Assembly: GCA_963989245.1 (NCBI GenBank)
Contig: OZ022354.1
Span: forward strand, 1,959,246-2,023,245
Direction: 5' to 3'
From: Nansenia antarctica
Lineage: Eukaryota; Chordata; Actinopteri; Argentiniformes; Microstomatidae
Length of the DNA stretch: 64,000 nt
Part shown: in pieces, positions 1 to 9,294 of the stretch
Layout of the letters: each line of letters starts with the position of its first letter
How positions within the stretch are numbered: the first letter of the stretch is position 1
Made by a program: the position numbers and the translations under genes
The notes under the pieces: model-generated
Told to the model about the DNA's origin: nothing
What the model saw: the letters and a program-made list of their open reading frames with translations, nothing else
The model's database searches: none

Positions 1-1987
1 AGGCTAAAGAATCTTTTAATAAGTAATCTTGTTGGAATAGAAACAAACCTTTCATAATCTTTAAGCTGGGGTTGAGAGCCGAATTTGGAAATTCGCTTGT
101 TATAAAATATAGTGTTTGATGGTAAGGTATGTGATTTGTTTGTATGGTATTACGGAATATCGTGAGTGTGTGTGTAAAATTGTGTTAATGGAATGAGTAT
201 TCCTTCCTAATTTGATAAAAGTGTAATTGGACTGTGAAGTCTATTTTGTAAGAAAGAGCATTATTGTAGCAGACTCTTCAGAACTGTGGCCAGAAGTGTG
301 TCAGCGGAGCAAAAACACGCACGCTCAGGCACGCGCAGACACACACAGGCCTAGATATCTCTGTGAAGAGACCGTGTGAAAAGCATATACATTGTTGAAT
401 GAGAATTAGTTTGGTAACTAATAGTTAGATTGCATTGAAAGATAATCTTGAAATTGTTGTGTCGTAGAAAATAACATTATTGTGGAAAGCAAAGTATATG
501 TTGTAAGATTAATCCCACAGGAGCGGTTTTTCCCCCAGAAGGAAGGACAAAGACTTGCCCCTCCCCCTCCCTTTCTCTCCTGTTGGTTTTCAAATAAGAC
601 GCGCGCTCACACATGCACGAGCGTCAGGGCTCGTACACACATTGATTCAAACATACAGACACGCAGGGAAGCTGAATTTGATCGATTACATTACTCATCT
701 CATAAGATAAGGTTACATCCATTCACATAGACTAATATAAAGATATAAAGATAGTGAATTGATCATCGGGGTATTTAAAGTAGTTTAAAGATATTTGTTA
801 GAATTCATTCACGAGCCCTAGGAGAAGTGCGCGCATGCGCAAACATTACACACGAAGACTCGCGCATGTGCATTGCAGGCACATTCCACACACACAGAGA
901 GAGCGCGAAGCGAATACTGTAGTGCTGAGAGACGGTACCCATACTTTTAATTTCAACCCCTCTCTCTCTGTGATAAAGTTGTGATTGCAGAATCACGAAA
1001 GTTTAAGCATTGTTTGTTAGAAGTAAAGATAGATTGTGGGCTTTTGATAGATTCAAAGGAAAAGAGGCCAGTCGTTCTGTGAGACATCTGTTGACTGTTT
1101 CCTGAGCAGAACACAGGAAGATATTTATGACCCCCAATAAAACGGCTCTGTGACTCTCTGTCTGCCTGCTTGCATAGGATGTTGGTGACATAATCATTTA
1201 CATTCATAAGATTGATGTTTGTAAATGACTGTTGAATATTACATTACTTGTTTAATTACTACTTGGTTAAAAATAATAATTCAGATTATTCATTGTCTGT
1301 TTCACAAAACAATTGATTGATTCCACAGGAATTTGGTCAAATGTCTGTGACTGTCTAATGAAAACCATTCTGAATAACCATTCCTTTTGTTTGATATTTT
1401 GATAACAGCTAATTGACGCCACAGGTATTAAATCAATGTATATGATTATATAATGAATAATTCTAACTAATCATTCATTCCTTTCACTTAACAGTTGATT
1501 TATTTACAGGTTGTAATTAATATTTGTAGTTTACATCTCTTATTTTAGTTGGGTCATGCCCACAGCTTTTGATTAGGAATAGCAGAATAGTTTGTATTGA
1601 TAATTAAGCAGTAGAAGGTTTTTGTAGATCAGTGAATGCTTAGGGTGTGACCAGCCTTTGTGATTTGATAAGTGTGTTGACCAGCCTTTGTAGTTTAATA
1701 ATTAAGTTGACCTGAACTATAATTAGTATTGAATGAGTAATTAAGTGACATATATTCATAAACAATTAGGAAAAACATTTAAGTATAAAGTACTTACACA
1801 GAGATTAGATTTAAGGTAATACTGCACTGACATACACAAGAGGCAAATCTGTTATTCTGAGTTGTAGGGTTCTGTGTGGACGGTTAATACAGTTAAATTG
1901 GACTAGCATTTGTTTAGCAAACAAGGCAATAGGGAGGTGGGTTGTAAGAAAAGTACACCTTATCTCATATAGAATATTTTCAGCATA
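1..1987 (+). other. Region upstream of ERV gag; no gene, LTR not recognised
   Basis: This AT-rich stretch has no convincing coding frame. Three loosely similar blocks around 300-360, 600-660 and 830-900 carry CpG-rich ACACGC/GCGCGC motifs. Another three degenerate blocks between about 1280 and 1520 share ATTGATT...CACAGG motifs. These could be the decayed 5' LTR and leader of the retrovirus whose gag starts at 1988. However, no clear TG...CA boundaries, primer-binding site or matching 3' copy were found. By position the stretch lies in an intron of sntg1, which runs on the minus strand. Confidence 0.4.
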
Positions 1988-3826
1988 TTGAGCAGTAGAA
2001 TGGGGGCAAATTCAACGAAGGTGTTAAAAGATATTAGTGAACATAGTGGAATATTGGCTACTTTATCCCCTATGGCTATAGTGGAAAAAATGAATCCTCT
2101 TGTTAGGGAAATTAGCAAAATGTCAACGAAATGGAATAGTCGTTGGGCAGACATTGAACAGCCGTGGCCGAAAGAGGGCAGCCTTAACTTACAAATAATT
2201 GCAACATTGGAAATACTTATCAATGTGCACAAGGCACATCAAAAAGGAAAGATTAGATCAGAGAAACGCAGGTTAGAGTTAGCTATTTTAGATCTATTTA
2301 AGGTAGAGGGGCAGAAAATAGCATTAGCTTGGGATGAGAAAACAGCAAAAATGGGAACGGAAAAGAAAAATGAATTGGCCAGAACACTGGAACAGAAATT
2401 GAACATTCCATTCACAAACATGTGTCCAGTCTCCAGTCCCCCTCCATTTGCTAAGGCACTGGAGGACCATTCCCAGAAGAAGAAGAAGAAGAAGGAGCCA
2501 AGGGGAAAAGGGGACGACAGGAGTGACGAGGAAGATGACAGCGAAGATGGCAGTGAAGACTCAAGTGATGACGACAATGCAGATGGAGGCTACAACGCTC
2601 AGGTCAGGAAGATGATAGCCACAGCCGAAAGGAAAGGTGGGAGAAGACGCCGGGAGAAAGCGGAAAGAGAGGGAGAAAGACACCACAGACGGCTGAAGGA
2701 GCAACGAGAAAGAGAGGAAGAGGAAGATTGTCATCGAATGTCATCAAATACATTAAAGAACTGTCCAGTGCTGATTCGGGGTAACAAGATGGAATATCAT
2801 CCTTGGAATCATACAGATCTGTCGGAAGTGATAGAAAAGCTCCCAGTCCTGGAAGATGGTGGACACCCGTGTACTACTGAGGTGGACGTGAGACTGACAG
2901 GAACGCAAGCCGCAATGGGAGACCTGAAAAGACTCTTAGCTACAATTACAGGATTGGACACAATGCAGGAAATATTGATGAAGGCAGGACTTCATAGATA
3001 TATCAATACATCAGTTTATGATCCAGAGCTCTTCGCAGCAAACAGAGGCAGGCTGTGGAAGGCAATCAGAGAGACTTACCCTACTCACATTCACCCAGAC
3101 AATATCATTGTGAAGCCACTGGGGGGAGATGAGAATCCCAGGGGTTTTGTTGCCCGTGTGCACTCTCAATGGAGAAGTGTGACAGGGAAGGACGCTGAAG
3201 ATAACCCCTTAGAAAAATCCATAATCAGGGAAAAAATACGAGAAGGTCTTCCTACCCCAGTTAAGGATAAGCTAGCAGAAGTGGTGGGGCTACGACACAT
3301 GAACAAAGCTGTTTATATAGACCACGTAGCTCATCAAGTTGAGTTATATCGAAAGAATATTCAGATACAGAAGACACAAGACGAAGAGTCACTCAGAATA
3401 TTGACTCATGTGCAATTGACTGAAAGCAAGAGGAACATAGAGGGAGTGCAGGCTTTAGCTCGACAGGTCCCATCTCAGCCACAGCAACAGCAAACTGTCC
3501 CTCCCCAGTCCTACTCACAGGGGCCACAAGGGGGGTATCCTGCTACTTACCAGCCATACCCACAGGGGCCACCAGGGGTGCAAGCGGTTCCATACCAGCC
3601 GTACACACAGCCTGGCCAAGGACCACCACCAGGGGGATGGACAGCAGCAGGGAAGAAGATGCTAGGACCATGTTACCAATGCGGCCAGAATGGACATCTA
3701 GCCTGTACCTGCTACAACAGGCCCCAGGGGGGCGCAGGGGGGAGCCAAGGAGGAGGATATTGGCCCCCTGCTACACCTGCTCCAGGAGTGATGAACCTCT
3801 ACGAAGGCCCAGCAGCTGGCCTATAG
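1988..3826 (+). CDS. gag: Endogenous retroviral Gag polyprotein, 612 aa, open frame
   Basis: Gag is the structural polyprotein of a retrovirus. This frame is uninterrupted for 612 codons. Residues 1-150 resemble a matrix-like region. A Lys/Arg- and Asp/Glu-rich charged tract covers about 155-255. The capsid-like region covers about 265-480 (with W/L-rich helices and a basic region near the end). A Pro/Gln/Tyr-rich stretch covers about 490-555. One CCHC zinc knuckle of the CX2CX4HX4C type uses Cys562, Cys565, His570 and Cys575. It ends in TAG at 3824-3826, after which the same frame stays open into pol. Calling it gamma/epsilon-like is inference from the layout and the single knuckle. An intact gag beside a gutted pol is unusual. 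Confidence 0.85.
   Translation: MSSRMGANSTKVLKDISEHSGILATLSPMAIVEKMNPLVREISKMSTKWNSRWADIEQPWPKEGSLNLQIIATLEILINVHKAHQKGKIRSEKRRLELAILDLFKVEGQKIALAWDEKTAKMGTEKKNELARTLEQKLNIPFTNMCPVSSPPPFAKALEDHSQKKKKKKEPRGKGDDRSDEEDDSEDGSEDSSDDDNADGGYNAQVRKMIATAERKGGRRRREKAEREGERHHRRLKEQREREEEEDCHRMSSNTLKNCPVLIRGNKMEYHPWNHTDLSEVIEKLPVLEDGGHPCTTEVDVRLTGTQAAMGDLKRLLATITGLDTMQEILMKAGLHRYINTSVYDPELFAANRGRLWKAIRETYPTHIHPDNIIVKPLGGDENPRGFVARVHSQWRSVTGKDAEDNPLEKSIIREKIREGLPTPVKDKLAEVVGLRHMNKAVYIDHVAHQVELYRKNIQIQKTQDEESLRILTHVQLTESKRNIEGVQALARQVPSQPQQQQTVPPQSYSQGPQGGYPATYQPYPQGPPGVQAVPYQPYTQPGQGPPPGGWTAAGKKMLGPCYQCGQNGHLACTCYNRPQGGAGGSQGGGYWPPATPAPGVMNLYEGPAAGL
3824..3826 (+). promoter_or_regulatory. Single in-frame UAG between gag and pol (readthrough-type junction)
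   Basis: The gag frame ends in TAG and continues in the same frame with no other stop up to 5722. There is no ATG near the pol start; the first start-like codon is a GTG at 3863. Gammaretroviruses are known to express Pol by suppressing a UAG in this arrangement, so the same mechanism is inferred here. The downstream base is G, followed by a GC-rich stretch that could fold, but no pseudoknot was modelled. Confidence 0.6.
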
Positions 3827-5722
3827 GGGTGCCCGGAAGATCCGAGTGGGAGGTGCCAGCTGGTGGTGACAAAGAAGCCTGAAGACGCCACGCACCTTCC
3901 TATGTCTGGAGAATATGTGAAGACAATCGGATTTGAGGGAATTAAACAGCTGATTCCTACAACTGAGCTTGTAGACTTAGAGTACAAGGGACAGAGAGCA
4001 ACTCTGCCAATACTTGTGTCAGAACACACGCCAACAGGGCTGCTAGGGAGAGATGCTCAATGCCAATTGAACTGTACAGTAAAATGCACACCTGACGGCT
4101 GTCAGGTGACGGTGCCATCCGGTGCTCAGATTCCATCGACAGCCAGAGTGATTAAGCATAGAACAGACCTACAAGCTTTGCCTTTAAAGGGAGCTGATAT
4201 AGAATATTGGGTTGATGGGTCTTGTTACCGGGTAGGAGAAACTTTGTGCGCTGGGTATTCCTTAGTTAAAGCACAGAATTCAAAGTTTATTGTAGAACAG
4301 GCTGAGGCAGTTCCTCAGCCTTGCTCAGCTCAGTTGGCTGAGTTGATTGCCCTCACAGAAGCATGCAACTTAGGAACCGGACGGAGAGTGACAGTGTACA
4401 CCGACTCTGCCTATGCACATAATGTTTGTCATTTTAATGGAGCTGTATGGAGGGGGCGGGGTTTTAAGAGAACTGATGGTACGCCTATACAGCATCACGC
4501 ACAGATCATGAAGCTGTTACAGGCCATGATGAAGCCAAAGGAATTAGCCATAGTGAAGTGTGCCGCACACAGGTCTGACTCATCACATGTCACACAAGGT
4601 AACAGGGCTGCAGAGGATGCAGCCAAAGCCATTACAGGAGCAGACAAGGCAGGTAAAGTTCTTCTGGTCGCACATGAAATGCAATTACAGGGCATGGTCA
4701 CACTTGAGGATTTATTGATGTTACAGAGCAGAGCAACTACGTTAGACAAGAACGTTTGGCTAGCAAGGGGGGCAAGTCAGGATGACACAGGTCTATGGAG
4801 GAATCATGAGGGGTTGGTTGTAGCACCCTCAGATTTATTAGGCATGTTAATACGGGAAGCTCATGGATTAGCACATGTGGCAAGGGGGGAGGTAAGACGC
4901 AAGATCAACAAGGAATATGGGTTTTGGAGTCCATATTTGATGGAACAGATTGACCATGCTTTAGGTCAATGTGGGGTATGTTGGAGAAACAACATCAGAG
5001 TGGGTACACCAGTGGTGTCTGGGCATATCCCTACCCCAATAGGGCCACGGGTGGTGGACAGGGGGGTGGATGTACAGAGTAGGCAGGATGTTGTGCCAAC
5101 AGGTGCCGAGGTCCCCAGAGAACCTGAGAAGGAGGAGCTACGACGAGATGCTGTGGTGTTGCCAGAGCCAGTGGCAATGCCAGTGTTACAGCCAGTGACA
5201 TTACCGGCAATGCCTGAAACCGAGGGGACAGTGGAAAGCTGTCCAGATGCCAATGAACCAGAAACCAACGAAGCAGAGAGTGTTGACAGTCTGGAGGTCC
5301 AGCCTGGGAGTGTCCAAAGCCTGGACACCTGTGCTACTGGGGATGCTGACGAGTGCCTGCATCATGCTTCAGATGATGCTGAGGGCGACTCCCCAGACCT
5401 TGATCAGCGTGGGAGGGGACCAGACGACTGCCTGAACCTCAATGACACTGACGGACGACGACCAGTTAGGAAAAGATTAAAGACTATGAATAGGGTAGTG
5501 AAGCAGCAGATCAAAGGGAACGACGGGAATGGACAGCAGATGATAGCATGGCTGGAAACGGTCTTAGGGGCATGGGAAACTTATTTTGCTAAGATAGGAG
5601 CACCTATTATAGCAGACATGATTTTTGACTTTCTTAGGAGACAGGGCCTCATTGACTGTTTTTGGAAAATCAGTCACTCAGTCCACGTTGATGAACTTTT
5701 CAGAAGACTAGTCCTCACCTGA
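3827..5722 (+). pseudogene. pol: Endogenous retroviral Pol remnant with in-frame deletions
   Basis: The frame is open for 632 codons after the UAG; residue numbers here count from 3863. Residues about 10-90 match the C-terminal half of a retroviral protease, with an LLGRD motif near 55, but the catalytic Asp-Thr/Ser-Gly segment is missing. The frame then jumps to RNase H without any reverse transcriptase. RNase H acidic residues are visible as Asp118, Glu160, Asp181 and Asp252. The integrase zinc-binding domain follows, with His334, His338, Cys370 and Cys373, but the DDE catalytic core is absent. The last ~230 residues are acidic and Pro/Glu-rich, then basic, and were not recognised; they may derive from an env or accessory region. 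The deletions keep the reading frame. Confidence 0.75.
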
Positions 5723-6296
5723 GGTGAAGATCTATGCATTAATGCATTCCCTTTGTCCTATGCTTACTGTTGGAGAATTATGTGTTATGATAACTGAATG
5801 TCATTATTTGTGTATTGTTTGTTTGTTTCTATATCGTATGTGATTGAGGTCAGTTGAGAAGTGATGTGGTGGTTATACAAAGATAGGAAAGAAGTTCTGT
5901 TCCTAGCGCAACGAAGAAAAAGCTCCTGACTAGGAAAGGTTATCAATCTGAGACAGCGGTAAAGGTTGTTCTGAAGATGCAAGTTACAAGAAGACGTTGG
6001 TCGTTGGAAGTTTTTGTGTTGAAATATGTATGATGTACTGTGGTTAGATTAATTTGTATTGTTATTTTTAGGATTCTTTTTTATTGTTGATTGTTTTGTG
6101 TTTGGTTTATATGATATTTTTGGTTACTGGTACTGGTGCTGAGTTGGTCTGTGTTATTATGTTTCTTGTGTTGTGTGTTGGTGTAGTTTTTCTGTCTGTT
6201 GTTGTTTATTTATTTTTTTTCTTTTTTTTTCTTTGGTGTCTTAGTTGCAGTTTGTGGGGTTTTGTGTTTTTGTTTTTGTTTTGTGGTCGTTTAATA
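5723..6296 (+). other. Region 3' of the ERV pol; possible env start or LTR decay
   Basis: This T-rich stretch contains a short hydrophobic frame from 6084 that runs into the inserted L2 tail at about 6297. It could be the start of a lost membrane protein, but T-richness alone would give the same hydrophobicity. No LTR boundary and no match to the region left of gag were found. Confidence 0.3.
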
Positions 6297-6440
6297 ATAA
6301 TAATAATTAATAATAATAATTTATTAAATTTATATAGCGCTTTTCCAAGGCTCAAAGACGCTGACAATATATGATACACATGGGGACACACAAAAACAAC
6401 AAGTAACAACAACAAGTAACATGGAACACAGAGTCAGCGA
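6297..6440 (-). repeat. 3' tail of an L2-like LINE, minus orientation
   Basis: An (AAT)n tract is followed by TTTATATAGCGCTTTTCC and GGCTCAAAGACGCTGACAAT. Reversed, this is the conserved stem-loop and ATT-repeat 3' tail of L2-group LINEs. The same tail, including the following ACAACAAGTAACATGGAACAC-type stretch, recurs at 12875-13040. Related tails are at 9266 and 13490. Confidence 0.75.
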
Positions 6441-6984
6441 ACGGGGAGGGGGGGGGGGTGGTGTAGAGTCCGGTGTCGATGTTGCTGGGAGCCTCGATGG
6501 ATGTGGCGGCGGCAGTGGAGAATGCCTGCCTTGGTGGCAGCAGCAGCAGTGAGGCGATGGTTGTGGTTCAGTGAGTGTAGGTGAGACGAGAGAAGGGCAG
6601 GGGGAGGTGGGGGGCAGGTGAGATGGCCGGGAGTCCAGGGCAAAACGACAGGCGGTGCCGCCGTTGCCGTTGTCGTCAGTATTGCCAGCCTGGGACCGAA
6701 CCCGCGCGGCCGGCCAGCCTAGCCGTGCCATGCCAGCGACCAAATCGCGCAGCAGTGAGTGAAGGCTGGGAAGGACCGACACTCACCTGCGGAGATGGCA
6801 ACCCCCGAGCCGGGGAGGGAGCGGTGGCTACCTCCCGGGACGAGGGTAGTAGCACGGCACGGCCAGGCCAGCGATGTCTGAGAGCGGCGCGCAGCGGGTC
6901 GGTCGGCAACACAGAGCCGGGGGACAGGAACGATGAGGCGGTGAGTACTGCAGTTAGTTAGTTAGTTTCGGAACACCCTCTGGG
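6441..6984. other. GC- and CpG-rich patch of unknown origin
   Basis: After a poly-G tract (6445-6460) the base composition jumps to strongly GC-rich with many CpGs, unlike the AT-rich DNA on both sides. Short open frames exist on both strands (for example 6581-6961), as expected from composition, and none shows a recognisable domain. It may be the body of the repeat whose tail precedes it, or a separate insertion. Confidence 0.4.
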
Positions 6985-7294
6985 TGTTGTGGAATGGCTC
7001 TTGTGGTCTGACCTGACCCCTGACTTAAGGCCATAGTGACATCACAGGTGACTGCCCTCTTGACCATCTAGGTAAGGTGATAGGCTATGGCCTGTGACTG
7101 TATTTGCATATTGTGATAAATAAGGGTGAGACCCAAGGGGCGGTCTCTTGACCAGCCAGCCCAGCAGAGGAGAACAGACACCAGGCTCCAGTGTTGGTAC
7201 CGTATATGTATACCCTGTTTTTGTACTTTAATTAAATCGTCTTAAACTCAATAACTGTTCTTTGATTCATAACCAATAAGATAAATACACAACA
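6985..7294 (+). mobile_element. Solo-LTR-like repeat, copy A
   Basis: The block starts TGTTGTGG and ends ATACACAACA, so it has the TG...CA ends and short inverted termini of an LTR (TGTTGTG/CACAACA). A second copy is at 20832-21399. They share the region around GGCCATAGTGACATCACAG, the stretch GGTGATAGGCTATGGCCTGT, and the last ~65 bp (AAATCGTCTTAAAC to the end). Similarity stops right after CACAACA in both, which fixes the boundary. No matching 5-6 bp target duplication was seen, and no retroviral genes lie between the copies that would make them a proviral pair. Confidence 0.65.
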
Positions 7295-7391
7295 ATATTA
7301 ACTAATATTAAGTAATATTATTACTTGGTTACATTTTGTAATTGATCCGCGGTACACATGCGTGCCGAACCGTGGGGGGCGATCCGTTACA
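7295..7391. repeat. End fragment of a hAT-like MITE
   Basis: The stretch CGTGCCGAACCGTGGG followed by CGATCCGTTACACCCCTA resembles the terminal part of a widespread fish hAT-type MITE whose end reads GGGGTGTAACGG on the opposite strand. Only one end is present. Recognition is from memory of fish repeats and is tentative. Confidence 0.35.
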
Positions 7392-7694
7392 CCCCTACTC
7401 GCTAGTCAAGGCAAAATATTGCAATGCAATGGATTCGGTGAGTAATCCCCACTGCTACCTAGTTAACTATGACACAACTTTACATTGTTACCTAGTTAAC
7501 TAGAACACTACTTTACATTGTTACCTAGTTAACTATAACATTACTTTACATTGTTAGCAGGCTCACAATACAAGCTGTGTTAGCTGACTAGCGAGTGTGT
7601 CACTGATTTTCAACAACGCTGTTATTTTCTAAATAAAAGTCTGAACATTAAATGGGCTGCTGACTTGTTACCCCTTTCACCAGACCGTGTCTCA
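7392..7694. mobile_element. Foldback MITE, copy 1 (left arm truncated)
   Basis: This closely matches 60890-61136, from CTAGTCAAG(G/C)CAAAATATTG to the terminal CCCCTTTCACCAGACCGT. The left inverted arm seen in copy 2 is missing here, replaced by a hAT-like MITE end. Inside, a ~33-bp unit containing ACCTAGTTAACTA and TTTACATTG is present three times, against one in copy 2. Confidence 0.7.
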
Positions 7695-9014
7695 TATTGC
7701 TTCCTGGCTTTAGCCATGTCCACTTCCTCATTCAAGCCTAATTTGTTTCAAACAAATTCTAAAAACATAACAAGAGCAGGATATTTTGTTTCATTTGACA
7801 TTTATTTTGTATTCAATATAATATTCAATATTCTGTATTCAATTGGAATATCTGAGACAGAGACATATCGCAGGGACAACAAAACAAAATCACAATTCAG
7901 TCCCACCGTGGGGGAACACAGATGGAAGGGAAAGCTTTCTTCACAGTTGTTCAGTGTGAGAAATGAGGAGCACAGTCTCACACCTCCACAGCTCTGTTAC
8001 ATCTGAGGAATGAGGTGCACAGTCTCACACCTCCACAGGTCTGGTTCACTGTGCCTGACACCTCTTGGCATCATTATTAAATCATCCATCAAGATGATTT
8101 CTAGATGAATATGAAAAAGTACACTGGTTAGCTTGAGGGAGTCAGTCAATGTATGCAGTACTATAAGTGCCAAACACAATTATGGTGACCTAATGCTCTA
8201 AAAATGTTAAGAGTGTTTCACCCGTGGTATGACATGTGACTAGCTAATACGTATATGTGACGTATATGTGACGCTACTTTATTTAACAACGTGACAAAAA
8301 CCTATTTAACCCCTTGACACGCTCGTTACACTACTGTGTAGTTAGGAGGAGTGGAAAGTGATAGTTCTCTCCATTTCCTTCCATTTCCTCCACATGTTGT
8401 ATGGTCTGGTTTTCACTGAGAGATATGGATGTTAAGAAGCACTGTTGATACATGTGTGTGAATGAGTGCACTGCGCATGCGTACACTGGAAGAGGACCAG
8501 TAATCACCTCAGTAACGTTCAGGTGGGTCTCCAGAGACGGGTGAAGAACCGCCGCAATAATCCACACGTCAGGAAAACCCATGGACTCTTTTGTTAGAAA
8601 AACAGTTTTGTTTCTGTTGAACTTGAACAAACTATGGCATGGACCGCCGCCCGGTCAGGCCGCTCCAGGGAGGTCAGACGCAGCTGGCCCAGGCAGTGAT
8701 AGGACGCTGCACCCTTCTGCTAAGCTAACCCAATGCTGTTATTTGTCATTCTTCTTAGAAAACCACACCACCTTTTCTCTATCCTTGTCTTTGCCCCTAT
8801 ACCACACTCCAGGTTAGGACTAGTGTTTAGACGGCTAAATAACAACCCCCCAAGGCTAGTACGTAGCAGTGTGTTGCTGCTGAATCACTTTTACAGCCAC
8901 ATGCATCATCAACATTTAAACCGTGGCTGTTCAAGTGTAAGAAAAACCTTGCGATTATCTTCCTCACGTCTGCCAGCTCGGCCACAGGAGTGGTCTATTA
9001 CGTCAGTTACTCAC
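7695..9014. other. sntg1 intron following exon 10; no gene seen
   Basis: No coding frame with recognisable motifs was found on either strand. The stretch was searched for the next sntg1 exon (residues after KHN) without success, so that exon is probably left of the window. Confidence 0.5.
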
Positions 9015-9144
9015 ATTGTGCTTGGTGAGAGCTGATATGTTGGTTGCTATTGCTTGCAGCCATTCCAGGCTATCCTCATCAGCAGGACATTGGATCACGC
9101 CACTGCAGACTCCATCCACAGCTATGACTTGAAAAGCATTTTTC
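9015..9144 (-). CDS. sntg1: sntg1 exon 10 (codons 227-270)
   Basis: This 130-nt exon encodes KNAFQVIAVDGVCSGVIQC and LEWLQAIATNIS, ending KHN. The acceptor is TTCTTTAG and the donor GTGAGT. The strong donor shows that the gene continues to the left. Confidence 0.94.
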
Positions 9145-9261
9145 CTAAAGAAAAAATATATTTAGTTGTGCTCATCACGCAAACGTATTTGATCATCGTA
9201 TCAAATATTTTAAAAATCCCAATAAAAATCTATTTTATTACAGGTCTATTGTATTACATTC

Positions 9262-9294
<33 letters not shown>

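Larger units (their letters stand above)
1988..5722 (+). mobile_element. Internal region of a defective endogenous retrovirus (gag + deleted pol)
   Basis: The element is a class I (gamma/epsilon-like) endogenous retrovirus. A Gag frame with a zinc knuckle is followed in the same frame, after one UAG, by a Pol frame. Pol keeps the C-terminal part of protease, a whole RNase H and the HHCC zinc-binding part of integrase, but lacks the reverse transcriptase and the integrase catalytic core. No env frame is recognisable downstream. The element lies antisense within an sntg1 intron, as expected for tolerated retroviral insertions. It cannot replicate as it stands. Confidence 0.85.

Noticed and set aside
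6084..6374. Start of a retroviral membrane protein
   Set aside because: The hydrophobic stretch is explained by T-richness and ends in an L2 tail. No cysteine pattern or other env-like feature is present.
6985..7294. 3' LTR of the retrovirus at 1988-5722
   Set aside because: No copy of this LTR is present left of gag, and the other copy at 20.8 kb has no viral genes nearby. Treated as an independent solo LTR.
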